From Roseiarcus sp963820795 (GTDB lineage Bacteria; Pseudomonadota; Alphaproteobacteria; Rhizobiales; Beijerinckiaceae), in contig CAWGBJ010000016.1 in assembly GCA_963820795.1 (NCBI GenBank), positions 62,001-126,000 of the forward strand: DNA of 64,000 nt, given 5' to 3'. The first letter of the stretch is position 1, and each line of letters starts with the position of its first letter. The notes under the pieces are model-generated. The model searched no databases. It saw only the letters and a program-made list of their open reading frames with translations, and was not told the DNA's origin. The translations under genes and the position numbers were made by a program. Positions 1-8,977 of the stretch are shown here, one piece after another.

Positions 1-237
1 GATGATCCGGCGCATGAACCTTGTCCTGCGCTTTCCCAAGCCCGCCCTTTCTGTGCGGAAGAGGATTGTCTCGCGCATCTCCAGGAGCGAGCGCTTTCCG
101 CTCGACGAAGCGTCCGCGCTCGCGATCGCCGGCGCGAGCGCATCGCCCGCGCAATCGGCGGCGGGTGAGCGTGACAATTCTCGAAAGCCTCGCTGGGTTC
201 ATCGAGAACGCGATCCGCTGACGTCGATCTCGTCAAA

Positions 238-870
238 TTGGCCGACCAGGTTGCGCGAGCGCGGGCGCGAGCCCTCTCCTTCTGTCTCTCGGGTCCGCCC
301 GGAACGGGAAAGTCGGCCTACGCCCATCACCTGGCCGAGCGCCTGGATCTGGACGTCCTGGAAAAGCGGTTCTCCGATCTCAGCTCGATGTGGCTCGGCG
401 AGTCGGAAAAAGCGATCGCCGCGGCGTTCGAGGAGGCCGCCGATCTTCGCGCCTTTCTCATCCTCGACGAAGCAGACTCGCTGCTGCGCGATCGAGGAGT
501 GGCGCAGCAGTCTTGGGAAATCACTCAGGTCAACGAAATGCTAACGCAGATGGAGCGTCACCCCTACCCCTTCGCCTGCACGACCAACGCGCCGGAGCTC
601 TTGGACGCGGCGGCGGCGCGACGGTTCCTGTTCAAGGTTCGCTTTCTGCCGATGACGGCCGATCAGATCGCCGAAGCATATCGGCGCGCATTCGGCGTCG
701 CTGTGCTTGGCTTGGTGCTCAAACTCACCGGCCTGACCCCGGCGGATTTTGCAACGGTAGCGAGGAAAGCAAGCGCGCTGGGCGAGCGCGATCCGAGGAC
801 TCTTGCCCGATGGCTTGAAAACGAGGCGCAGGCGAAGCCGGACGCAGGGCCGCGAAAGATTGGCTTCTAG
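238..870 (+). CDS. AAA-family ATPase, 5' part frameshifted
   Basis: ATP-hydrolysing AAA module of about 210 residues. Walker A is GPPGTGKSAY (near residue 19), Walker B is FLILDEADSLL, and a sensor-1-like stretch TTNAPELLDAAAARRF follows, so the catalytic core looks complete. The open frame begins at a TTG, which is unlikely to be the true start. Just upstream another frame (about 168-221) reads VSVTILESLAGFIENAIR and stops, while this frame read backwards gives DVDLVKLADQ. The two join naturally if one base is gained or lost near 220. The gene therefore probably starts left of the window and is frameshifted, or the assembly has an indel. The cellular role and any substrate are unknown. Confidence 0.6.
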   Translation: MADQVARARARALSFCLSGPPGTGKSAYAHHLAERLDLDVLEKRFSDLSSMWLGESEKAIAAAFEEAADLRAFLILDEADSLLRDRGVAQQSWEITQVNEMLTQMERHPYPFACTTNAPELLDAAAARRFLFKVRFLPMTADQIAEAYRRAFGVAVLGLVLKLTGLTPADFATVARKASALGERDPRTLARWLENEAQAKPDAGPRKIGF

Positions 871-2187
871 CCTCGAATTCCGCCCATCACACTGCCGCCT
901 TGAGAAGGGCCCCTGGGCCAACAAGTCGAATCGCCGTCAACAACCAAAGCTTCTCCTGGCTGGACATGCGTCGCTCTCGACCACCCAAGCTCAAAGGCTA
1001 ATGTCTCGATCGCCGCATACCCGTATGGATGAGTGCTGGCTTTTCGTCCTCAATGAGGGAATTGATTAAAACTGATCCGCTTCGCGGGGACATAGGTAGA
1101 AATGCGATAGATGCCCCAGCAAGATGATCCACTTCGCGCCATGGCAGTTCTCCTCGGGTCGATAGGCTCTGTCCTCGCCGCTGCTCGTGAACAGTTTCGA
1201 AGGTCACTTGTCGCATCGGAAGGCGGCCCACGATGTTGACGCCGTCGCGCATCAGATTCCCGTTTGCTTCCTCGACGACGTCATCGGCATGAACGCCCAC
1301 GCGGCGCGCGCCCTCAGGCGTCACGCAGGCTAGCACAGAAACCAACCTGAGAGGTCGCATCGACTGGGAGCGGCTGAGCCCGGAGGCCGTCGCAAACCCA
1401 ACGAGATGGTCGGTTTTACCCATTCGCCGCGGCGGCGGGATCGGCTGGAATCGACGTAAAGCACCCGCTGCGGATCGCGGCCTGGGACGCCTCAATTGGG
1501 CGGAGAGTACGCATTGCGTGAACGACGCCTCACGGGCACGTTGCAACGTACGCCGCGAGGCTGCGCGGACTGTGCTTTCGATCTTGGTATGTCCGAGCGG
1601 ACACGCGTCATAATGCACCTTCTGTCAACTCATTGAAAGTCAAAGGCCCCAGATGGATGCCCGCGCCGATTGTCTTTCCTGCGAAGGGCTGGGTCGTAGC
1701 GAACTCCTCCCCGATTGCAGCGAGAAGTCGACAATTTCTTCGCACCCAGTCGATCCGCGCTTCATGGCGGTCTAACTCTAGACGGTCGGCTTCTTCACGC
1801 AATCTAGAATCTATAGAGTTGATCGCCAGAAATTAGGAAAAGCGGGAGACAGCTGCAAATCGCGGGTACTTGCCCGACGGGTTCCGAACCTACCTTCCGA
1901 ACTCCGGCGCCTTCAGGATCCCGTGACGCGGCTCATCGCCGCCTCGAGGCCATGACCGCCGCGTGGGAGTACGGCCTCGCGGCGCACAACCACCGCCGTC
2001 GCGCCCGGACCGGGCTGCTCGCGAACTCGTTCGCCGCTGCTCCTCCTCGGCGGATGACCGGTCTTCTAGACTGGGTCAGGTCCTCGCACGGCCGACTGCG
2101 TTGGCCGGGATGATCGCCAGTGAACTCGACGTCACGCGTATCTAAGGCTGCCGGCGCCGGGCGAAAGCGGGGCCGACGATTACATAG
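871..2187. other. Decayed intergenic region
   Basis: No intact gene is convincing in these 1.3 kb. ORFs on either strand are short or have arginine-rich compositions typical of out-of-frame GC-rich DNA. The one recognisable relic is a cyclase fragment on the minus strand (1220-1300). A degenerate repeat of the form TGATCC-CTTCGCG occurs near 1072 and again near 1124. The stretch 1950-2110 has an open frame with weak protein-like character (AAWEYGLAAHNHRRR) that I cannot assign. Confidence 0.5.
1220..1300 (-). pseudogene. Class III adenylate/guanylate cyclase relic
   Basis: A minus-strand frame reads VGVHADDVVEEANGNLM followed by RDGVNIVGRL. This resembles the conserved block of class III nucleotide cyclases (consensus close to GIHLGDVVEEDGDLYGDGVNIAARL). 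No start, no metal-binding N-terminal part of the domain and no C-terminal part are in frame, so this is at most a short fossil inside a longer shadow ORF. I see the motif; the family call is inference from about 27 residues. Confidence 0.4.
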
Positions 2188-3114
2188 TCAAAGCTCGAAC
2201 CGCCACACGCCGTGACGGCTGCGTGCGTGAGACTTGCGGATGCCGACAGCGACCAGAGCGAGGACGGTCACGACGTAAGGGATCAATTGAAGGAGCTGGG
2301 GAGCGGCGCCGGTCGCCTGCGGCAAGCGCACCGAAAGCGCCGTCGCCGTTCCAAACAGGAGGGCCACCGCCGCGGTTCCGTAAGGATTGCCGTTGGCGAA
2401 GAAGATCGCGGCGAGCGCAATGAGGCCGCGCTCATTGGTCATCTGCTTGGCGAAGAGGGACACGTAGCCGAGCGACAAATACGCGCCCGCAAGCCCGCAG
2501 AAGACGCCGGACAGGAGCATGGTCTGGAACTTGATGGACGCCACGCCGATGCCGGCGGCGGCCGCCGCGTCTTCCGCCTCGCCGACGACACGCACCCTAA
2601 GACCCCAGCGCGTCCGGTAGAGGACAAAGGCGACGACGGGGATCGAGAGATAGGCCAGATAGACGAGCAGCGTATGCCCGCTGATCAAAGGGCCGATTGC
2701 CGGAATGTCTTCGATCAAGGCCAGGCGCAGCGGCGGAAACTCTGGAATGCGGTCCGACGAGAAAACGCCTTCCTGACCAAGCAGGCCCTTGAGCAGAAGG
2801 GCTGTCAGCCCGTAGGCCATGAAGGTCACGGCGATGCCGGCAATAAAGATGTTCGCCTTGAAGCGCAGGTTGAACACGGCGAGAAGGGCCGCGAGTGCGG
2901 TCGCGCTGAGGACCCCGGCGAGCACCCCGAGCGTCAGGCTCGCCGTTGCGTAGGCGACAGCGATCGCAGCGAAGGCCGCAACGATCATGAAGCCGTCGAG
3001 GGCGATGTTGAGAATGCCAGCCTGATAGGTCAGAAGCCCGCCGAGCGCGGCATAAATGAGCGGCGTAGAGATGCGGATGGCCGAGAAGGCGATGTCGGTG
3101 TCCATGGCGTGCAT
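2188..3114 (-). CDS. BMP-type (nucleoside-like) ABC importer permease 2
   Basis: Inner-membrane permease of the BPD_transp_2 family (YufQ/NupQ-like), 308 residues, with about eight to ten hydrophobic segments and the family-typical N-terminal stretch TPLIYAALGGLLTYQAGI. The start is taken at the ATG at 3114, which overlaps the upstream permease stop as TAATG and gives translational coupling; a longer in-frame ORF reaches back into that gene but has no reason to be used. It is the last gene of the operon and forms the transport channel with the 3114-4229 product, powered by the double ATPase and fed by the BMP lipoprotein-like binding protein. Substrate is unknown; nucleosides or modified sugars are typical for the family. 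Confidence 0.88.
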   Translation of the reverse strand: MHAMDTDIAFSAIRISTPLIYAALGGLLTYQAGILNIALDGFMIVAAFAAIAVAYATASLTLGVLAGVLSATALAALLAVFNLRFKANIFIAGIAVTFMAYGLTALLLKGLLGQEGVFSSDRIPEFPPLRLALIEDIPAIGPLISGHTLLVYLAYLSIPVVAFVLYRTRWGLRVRVVGEAEDAAAAAGIGVASIKFQTMLLSGVFCGLAGAYLSLGYVSLFAKQMTNERGLIALAAIFFANGNPYGTAAVALLFGTATALSVRLPQATGAAPQLLQLIPYVVTVLALVAVGIRKSHARSRHGVWRFEL

Positions 3115-4229
3115 TATCCTGATGTCTCCGTCATGGAGTCTTTTTCCGTTGCCGCCGGACGGGCGGGCGGGCGACGGCGATTGCCGAGCCAAGAGAAGGA
3201 GAATTCGGCCGCGAGCACCAGCACGATGATGAACTGAAGCACCTGGACGAGGTACTTGCTGACCCCGGTCTCCATTTGCAGGATGCCACTGCCGGCATTG
3301 AGCGTGCCGAGAAGGAATGCGGCGAGGATCACGCCGATGGGGCTGTTCTTCGCCAGCATCGCGACCGCGATGCCGTCGAATCCGTAGCCCGGCGAGAAAT
3401 TATCGTAGAAGGCCTTGTAGACTCCGAGCACCTGCTCCGCTCCGGCGAGCCCCGCGACGCCGCCGCTCGCAAGGAACACCGCAAGCGCGTTGCGCCTCAC
3501 GGCGATGCCGCCGTAATGGGCGAAACGGGGATTGAGCCCGATGATCTTCCATTCGAACCCGCGCACCGTCGCATGGTTGAAGAAGGCGACGATCGCGCAA
3601 CACGCGAGCGCGATGAAGATTCCGGCATTCAGCTGCGAGAAGAGCGAGAAGGTCGGAAGGACCGCGGTGTCGAGAATATCGGGCAGCTTGTTGGTCGGCC
3701 CCGGGGCTTTCAAGGCCCGAGCGGCCACATAGCCCGTGAGCAGCAGCGCGATCGGGTTCATCATGAGGCAGACGACAAGTTCGTTCACCCCAAGGTAGAC
3801 CCGAAGGACCGCCGGGACGCTCGCCCATAAAGCTCCGCCGACAAACGCCGCCGAGATGCAGAGGGGTATCTGAAGAATGGTCGGCGAGGGGGTGGCATAG
3901 CCGACAATTCCTGCGGCCAGCGCCCCCATCAGCATTTGCCCTTCCGCCCCGATGTTCCAAAGGCCGGCGCGAAACGACATGGCGACAGCGAGGCCGGTAA
4001 AAATAAGCGGCGTCGTCAGCTGCAGAGAGACCGAAAGATTTGGCCATCCGACTAGCCCGCCCTTGATGAGGATCGCATAGACCTCAAAGGGGTTCTGCCC
4101 CACCGCCGCGACCAGAACGCCGCCCGCCACGATCGCGATCCCGACCGCCGCGACCGGAGCGAGCAATGAACGGACGAAGACCGCAAGCGGGAACGAAGTC
4201 CAATGCGTTGGCGCCGCTTCAATGGACAC
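3114..4229 (-). CDS. BMP-type ABC importer permease 1
   Basis: YufP/NupP-like permease, about 371 residues from the proposed GTG at 4229. Membrane segments are obvious throughout, and the stretch GLWNIGAEGQMLMGALAAG is a hallmark of the larger permease in BMP-type importers. ATG codons at 4259 and 4280 are alternatives. I prefer GTG 4229 because AGGGAG lies about a dozen bases upstream and the overlap with the ATPase stop is then only 11 bases. The gene is followed directly by the second permease through a TAATG overlap. It acts in the inner membrane with the ATPase encoded immediately upstream. Confidence 0.87.
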   Translation of the reverse strand: MSIEAAPTHWTSFPLAVFVRSLLAPVAAVGIAIVAGGVLVAAVGQNPFEVYAILIKGGLVGWPNLSVSLQLTTPLIFTGLAVAMSFRAGLWNIGAEGQMLMGALAAGIVGYATPSPTILQIPLCISAAFVGGALWASVPAVLRVYLGVNELVVCLMMNPIALLLTGYVAARALKAPGPTNKLPDILDTAVLPTFSLFSQLNAGIFIALACCAIVAFFNHATVRGFEWKIIGLNPRFAHYGGIAVRRNALAVFLASGGVAGLAGAEQVLGVYKAFYDNFSPGYGFDGIAVAMLAKNSPIGVILAAFLLGTLNAGSGILQMETGVSKYLVQVLQFIIVLVLAAEFSFSWLGNRRRPPARPAATEKDSMTETSG

Positions 4230-5793
4230 GGGGAGCCCGCTCCCTAGAGCTCGTCGCATGCGCGGCGCTGCGCTCCTCATGCAGGCCGCCCATCAGGCGG
4301 CCGACTTCCTCGAGATCGGTGTCGTCCGCGACCAGATCGGCGACGATGTGGCCGCGATACATCACGAGGATGCGGTCCGAAAGCGAGAAGATCTCGTCGA
4401 GATCCGCGGAAATGACGAAGACGCCCCGGCCGCTGTCGCGCATCTCGACGAGGATTCGATGGATCGCCTCGATTGCCCCGATGTCGACGCCGCGCGATGG
4501 CTGTTCCGCGATGACGAGCCGCGTCCCCCGCGTCAGCTCGCGCGCAAGCTGAAGCTTCTGCTGGTTGCCGCCGGAGAGCGATCTGGCCAATGTCACGTCG
4601 GTTGCGCCGCGCACGTCGAACTTGCGGATCAGCTCGCTCGCCCGCCGCTTCGCCGCATTCGCCAACAGGATGGGCCCACGCGAAAAGGCCTTCAGATGGC
4701 CGAGGGAAAGGTTCTCCCAGACCTGGCTAGTCAGGGAGAGGCCGACGCGCTCGCGGTCCGACGGAATATAGGCGAGCCCGGCGTCGCGGCTTTGCCTGGG
4801 CTCCAGATGTCTCACCTTCCTTCCGCAGATCGACACGGACCCTGCGACCGGGCGCCGCAAGCCGGCGATGCATTCGATGAGCTCGTCCTGACCGTTGCCC
4901 TGCACGCCGGCGAGTCCGACGATCTCGCCCGCCCTGACCGAGAACGACGCGGAACTGAGCGCAGTTTCACCCCTGTCGCCTACGGCGGTCAGGCCATCGA
5001 CCTCGAGAAGCCTGTCCGCTGACGGATGGGCTTTCGACTTATCGACCCGGAGCAGGACCGAACGGCCGACCATCAGGCTCGCGAGCTGCTGCGCCGTGAC
5101 GCCTTCACTCGGCGCGGTGGAAATGATGCGCCCGTGGCGCATCACCGAGATGCGGTCCGACACGGCGAGCACTTCGCGGAGCTTGTGAGTGATGAAAATG
5201 ATCGAACGGCCGCTATCGGCAAGCCGTCGCATGGTCAGGAAGAGCTCGCGCGTCTCCTGGGGCGTCAGCACCGCGGTCGGCTCGTCGAGGATCAGGATGC
5301 CGGCGTCGCGAAAAAGCGCTTTCAGGATCTCGACACGCTGCCGGAGGCCGACCGGGAGCGTGCTGACAATCGCGGTGGGGTCGAGATCGAGACCGAAACG
5401 ATGGCCGAGCTCGGCCGCCTCGGACTCGGCCCGGATACGGTCGATCCGACGAAGCGACTTCATGGGCTCGGCCCCGAGGACGATGTTCTCTGCGACAGTG
5501 AAGGAGGGCGCGAGCTTGAAATGCTGGGGGACCATGCCAATTCCGGCCGCAATCGCCTCGGCCGGACCCCGGAAGGAGACGCTCTTGCCGCGTAGTCGGA
5601 TGTCTCCGTCGTCGCGCGGCAGGAGGCCGTAGAGAACGTTCATCAGCGTCGTTTTGCCTGCGCCGTTCTCGCCGACCAGCGCATGAATCTCTCCGGCTCG
5701 GATCGAAAGCGATGCGTCGTGTATCGCCACCAGCTCGTCGAAGCGCTTGGCGATATGCGTCATCTCCACGACGTCGGCGCCAACCTCGGCCAC
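4219..5793 (-). CDS. BMP-type ABC importer ATPase (two ABC domains)
   Basis: A 524-residue protein with two ABC cassettes in tandem, the normal architecture for YufO/RbsA-like ATPases. Cassette 1 has Walker A GENGAGKTT, a relaxed signature VGLRQRVEIL and Walker B ILILDEPTAVLTP. Cassette 2 has a degenerate Walker A (GVQGNGQDEL), a canonical signature LSGGNQQKLQ and LVIAEQPSRGVD. Such asymmetry is usual in this family. It hydrolyses ATP at the cytoplasmic face to drive the two permeases encoded downstream. The gene follows the binding-protein gene after about 60 bases and belongs to the same operon. Confidence 0.92.
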   Translation of the reverse strand: MAEVGADVVEMTHIAKRFDELVAIHDASLSIRAGEIHALVGENGAGKTTLMNVLYGLLPRDDGDIRLRGKSVSFRGPAEAIAAGIGMVPQHFKLAPSFTVAENIVLGAEPMKSLRRIDRIRAESEAAELGHRFGLDLDPTAIVSTLPVGLRQRVEILKALFRDAGILILDEPTAVLTPQETRELFLTMRRLADSGRSIIFITHKLREVLAVSDRISVMRHGRIISTAPSEGVTAQQLASLMVGRSVLLRVDKSKAHPSADRLLEVDGLTAVGDRGETALSSASFSVRAGEIVGLAGVQGNGQDELIECIAGLRRPVAGSVSICGRKVRHLEPRQSRDAGLAYIPSDRERVGLSLTSQVWENLSLGHLKAFSRGPILLANAAKRRASELIRKFDVRGATDVTLARSLSGGNQQKLQLARELTRGTRLVIAEQPSRGVDIGAIEAIHRILVEMRDSGRGVFVISADLDEIFSLSDRILVMYRGHIVADLVADDTDLEEVGRLMGGLHEERSAAHATSSRERAPRVH

Positions 5794-5855
5794 GTTCCGG
5801 CCCTCCGAAGAGAATAGGAGTCCGGCGGCGCCTGCCCGCCGGATCCAGATTCGCG

Positions 5856-6911
5856 CTACTTCGCGTTGGCGATCGAGGGCGGCGTGTCAATCGGCGGCGT
5901 CCCCATCTCCTTCGCGCCAGGCTTGAGGTCGAAGTAGTTGGGCACGACGATCTCGCCCGAAATGACCTGCTGCCTCAAAGCGTCGACCTGCTTCAACACG
6001 TCGTCCGGAATGAGGCCCTTGTTGTACTCGTCCATCGCCGCGTCGACGCCGCCCTCCTTCAGGCCGTAATAGTGGACAGTGCCGCCTTTGAAGCTTCCGT
6101 CAACGACCGACTTGATCATGTCGAAGGCCTGGGTATCAACGCGCTTGACCATCGAGGTCAGCACATGACCGGGCGCCATATAGTTCTGGTCGGAATCGAC
6201 GCCGATGGCGAAGGTGTTCGAGGTCTTGGCCGCGTCGATGACGCCGGCGCTGGTCGCGCCGGCGACGGCGAAGTTGATGTCCGAGCCCTGGTTGACGAGA
6301 GCGAGGGTGTATTCCTTGCCGGCGGCCGGGTCTGTGAAGGTGCCCGAATAGCTTTCGAGCACCTTGACTTCCGGCTTCGCCATCTTCGATCCATAATAGT
6401 AGCCGACGAAGAAGCGGTGGATGATCGGGATATCCTTGCCGCCCACGAAGCCGATCGTACCCGTCTTGCTAACCTTCGCCGCGATGACGCCGACGAGGAA
6501 GGAGCCCTCCCAGTCCTTGGTCACGCTGGAAACGACGTTGGGCGCGACCGGGTCGGGACCGACGTCGACGAGGCCGAACTTCTGGTTCGGGAACGCCGCC
6601 GCGACCGCCTGCATGGGCTTGATCATGTCGAACGACGATCCGATGATGATATCGAAGCCCTGCGCAGCCGCGCGGGCGAGCGACGGCTGGAATTCCGAGA
6701 TGCTGCGCGGCTGGATGATCACGTAGTCGATATCCAGTTCCTTGACCGCGCGCTTCATCCCCTGGTCCATCATGTCGTTGAAGGACCGGTCGCCCATCCC
6801 GGACTCGGAGGTGACGAAGGCGACCTTGATCTTTGCTTCAGCCGCGCCTCCCAACGCAAGAACCACAACCGCCGCCAGAAGCGCGCAGCAAATCCTCAAG
6901 AGCTTCCACAT
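5856..6911 (-). CDS. BMP-family periplasmic substrate-binding protein
   Basis: Periplasmic binding protein of the basic membrane protein (Bmp, TmpC/Med-like) family, 351 residues. A signal peptide is clear: basic start MWKLLR, hydrophobic core, and a likely cleavage after GGAAEA; no lipobox cysteine is apparent. Family-typical motifs include MGDRSFNDM near the N-terminus and GVDSDQNYMAPG in the C-terminal half. These proteins bind purine nucleosides or related compounds, but the kinase and SIS genes upstream leave room for another sugar-containing ligand. It sits between the BtpA-like gene and the ATPase gene in the operon. Confidence 0.9.
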   Translation of the reverse strand: MWKLLRICCALLAAVVVLALGGAAEAKIKVAFVTSESGMGDRSFNDMMDQGMKRAVKELDIDYVIIQPRSISEFQPSLARAAAQGFDIIIGSSFDMIKPMQAVAAAFPNQKFGLVDVGPDPVAPNVVSSVTKDWEGSFLVGVIAAKVSKTGTIGFVGGKDIPIIHRFFVGYYYGSKMAKPEVKVLESYSGTFTDPAAGKEYTLALVNQGSDINFAVAGATSAGVIDAAKTSNTFAIGVDSDQNYMAPGHVLTSMVKRVDTQAFDMIKSVVDGSFKGGTVHYYGLKEGGVDAAMDEYNKGLIPDDVLKQVDALRQQVISGEIVVPNYFDLKPGAKEMGTPPIDTPPSIANAK

Positions 6912-6964
6912 GTGCCGTCCTCCTTCAGAACGCCGGCGTCGCCGACGACTTCCCTCGCGACCGC

Positions 6965-7777
6965 TCAGCTCATTGCGCGGACGCGCCTGGCCTCCTCCAT
7001 GAAGGCCGAGACTTTCTCTGGAACAAATCTCCCGAACGCAGCGCCCGAATCCTTGAGCGCGGAGCTGACGATCACACCGTCGGCGACCCGCGCGACCTCG
7101 GCGAAGTTCCCGGCGTTGACGCCGCCGCCGACGAGGATCGGCGCCGCGGCGAAAAGCTTTCGCGCGACGTTGACGAATTCGAGCGTCTCGCCATAGGTCT
7201 TTCCGGTCAGCACAACGCCGTCGGCGCCGCCGAGCCGGATCGCGTGATCGAGATCCTCAGCGAGGCCGCCGGTCGCGAGCGGGACGCCGGTCCGGTCGTG
7301 AACGTCGGCGAAGATCGCGACGTTCTGGACGTCCCACGCGTTCCGCGCCCGGATCGCCGCGTAGGCCTGCCCGCTCTCGACGCCGAAGGGCGTCAGCATG
7401 GCGCCGACATAGACCTTGATCCGGACAAAATCCGCGCCCGCCGCCGAGGCGATGGCCAGCATGGCCTCAGCGTCGTTCTCCAAGAGATTGATCCCGACCG
7501 GCCGCCCGAAGCGCGCCCGCGCCTCCGCGACGACCCGCGTCATCCAGGCGACTTGCGACGCGACCGCGGTCTGAGACACCGGCAAGTCGCCGAGGTTCTG
7601 GACCATAAGGACATCAACGTCGTTGGCCGCGAGCGTGTCGGCTTCGTCCAACGCGCGTTTGAGGATTGCCTCGACGCCGCGGCTCGTATAGCGCGAGCCG
7701 CCCGGCAGCGGGTCGAGCTGAATCATGCCGATGACCGGCTTCGATCCCGCTCTGATCATGGAGAGAAGTTCGCTCAT
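6965..7777 (-). CDS. BtpA/SgcQ family TIM-barrel protein
   Basis: A 270-residue protein matching the BtpA/SgcQ family: GMIQLDPLPGG at the N-terminus, DVLMVQNLGDLP, GADFVRIKVYVGAMLTPFG in the middle and ILVGGGVNAGNF near the C-terminus, all laid out like a phosphate-binding TIM barrel. BtpA was first linked to photosystem I biogenesis in cyanobacteria; elsewhere SgcQ-like members sit in sugar operons with no proven reaction. Here it lies 7 bases after the SIS gene and before the BMP importer. I infer an aldolase- or isomerase-like step on the phosphorylated product of the kinase. That is not shown by the sequence. Confidence 0.85.
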   Translation of the reverse strand: MSELLSMIRAGSKPVIGMIQLDPLPGGSRYTSRGVEAILKRALDEADTLAANDVDVLMVQNLGDLPVSQTAVASQVAWMTRVVAEARARFGRPVGINLLENDAEAMLAIASAAGADFVRIKVYVGAMLTPFGVESGQAYAAIRARNAWDVQNVAIFADVHDRTGVPLATGGLAEDLDHAIRLGGADGVVLTGKTYGETLEFVNVARKLFAAAPILVGGGVNAGNFAEVARVADGVIVSSALKDSGAAFGRFVPEKVSAFMEEARRVRAMS

Positions 7778-7784
7778 CGGCGCG

Positions 7785-8948
7785 TCACGAGCCTCCGACG
7801 ACCTGGGCGGAGCTGAAGATCTGGCGGAAGTTGACCTGCTGACGCTTCGGATTGTGAAACCCGAGGAACGGGATCTTCTGCTCGTGCGCGATCTGGCAGG
7901 AGAGATGTTCGAACGGCGCTTTGTAGACGAAGGGCGTCAGCGGCTCCGCCACGTCGGGAGGCATCCCGAAAAAGACGTCCGCGACGCCCTTCGCGTCGAC
8001 GTCATTCGCAGCCGCGATCATGATGACGCGCGATCCCATCTCCCTGGCTGCCGCCGCCTGTTCGAGCGCGCGGCTACGGCCACCGCCGGGCGGCGCGAGG
8101 ATGATCGTGTCCGTAAGCTCGTCCGTGATGAAATACTCCTCGTGCGCCCATTCCTCCAATTCGGAGGTGTGGCAGGGCCTCGTCAGCGCTTCATGCCACT
8201 TGGCCATGCCGAAATATGCTGTGGCGAAGTTGGGGCCGCCGCCGAGAATGACCGTCTTTCGCTCCGGAGTGAACGTCGTCGCGATCTCCGCCGCGATCGG
8301 CCTTACCGTCGCGTCCGCCTCGGCCATGCGATCGCCGAGCTGGTAGAGTTGGACAGCAAGCGCGCTCGCCCGCGCCCGGTCGAGCCTTCCAGCGCGCTCG
8401 CCGAGCGCAATGCCGGCGACGCAAAGGCCGAGCAGGCTCGCGGTGTAAGTCACGGTTCCCGGCGTCACAACGCGCGATCCGTCCTGGCGCTCCTTGATAT
8501 TCGGCGTGGCGTTGACCTTGATCAGGGTCTCGGCGACCGTCGCAAGCCGCGTGGACGCGCTGACTGTGACCGCGAAGGTCCAGGCGCCACGCTCCCTTGC
8601 GAGACTGACCCCCTCGATGGTCCGTGAGACCGTTCCCGAGTTGGACACCCCGAAAACGAACGCATCCTTCGGGATGTAGGAGACGAGATAACGCGAGAAC
8701 TCCAGCGCCTCGACAGGCTCCACCATCGTACCGATCGCATCCATCATGAAGCTGCGGGCGGCGAGCGCGGCGCAATAGCTATCACCGCAGCCAATCGCGT
8801 AACCGACGCCGATAGCGCGCGACGGATGTTCCGCCAGCGCCTTGCGACTGGCTTCCAGCATGACGTCGACATTGGTCCGAACGAAGTCCGGCTGCATGGC
8901 GATTTCCTGCAGCATGACCCTTTTTTCCTCGTCCAACACGGCCTCCAT
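7785..8948 (-). CDS. SIS-domain sugar isomerase/deglycase (FrlB/AgaS/GlmS-like)
   Basis: About 387 residues with two SIS domains. The first has GVGYAIGCGDSYCAALAARS, EALEFSRYLVSYIP and VFGVSNSGTVSRTIEG, the usual phosphosugar-binding elements; the second has VILGGGPNFATAYFG and ELEEWAHEEYF. The family includes GlmS isomerase halves, AgaS deaminases and fructosamine-6-phosphate deglycases. I place the start at 8948, where GAGG lies 5 bases upstream; the longer frame back to 8987 would overlap the kinase gene. With a PfkB kinase and a UTRA GntR regulator beside it, cleavage or isomerisation of a 6-phosphorylated amino sugar or Amadori compound is plausible. Confidence 0.83.
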   Translation of the reverse strand: MEAVLDEEKRVMLQEIAMQPDFVRTNVDVMLEASRKALAEHPSRAIGVGYAIGCGDSYCAALAARSFMMDAIGTMVEPVEALEFSRYLVSYIPKDAFVFGVSNSGTVSRTIEGVSLARERGAWTFAVTVSASTRLATVAETLIKVNATPNIKERQDGSRVVTPGTVTYTASLLGLCVAGIALGERAGRLDRARASALAVQLYQLGDRMAEADATVRPIAAEIATTFTPERKTVILGGGPNFATAYFGMAKWHEALTRPCHTSELEEWAHEEYFITDELTDTIILAPPGGGRSRALEQAAAAREMGSRVIMIAAANDVDAKGVADVFFGMPPDVAEPLTPFVYKAPFEHLSCQIAHEQKIPFLGFHNPKRQQVNFRQIFSSAQVVGGS

Positions 8949-8977
8949 GTTACCTCGATGAGCGACCCCTGACGGGT

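Noticed and set aside
998..1618. Minus ORF of 206 codons
   Set aside because: Only about 27 residues resemble a protein family; the remainder has the arginine- and serine-rich look of a shadow frame, so I list just the cyclase relic.
2212..3237. Plus ORF of 341 codons opposite the permease gene
   Set aside because: Antisense shadow of a clear membrane-protein gene; highly charged composition with Glu/Arg/Gly runs is typical of the complement of GC-rich hydrophobic genes.
5712..7196. Plus ORF of 494 codons opposite the BMP binding-protein gene
   Set aside because: Antisense shadow; no motifs, and the minus-strand frame is unmistakably a BMP protein.
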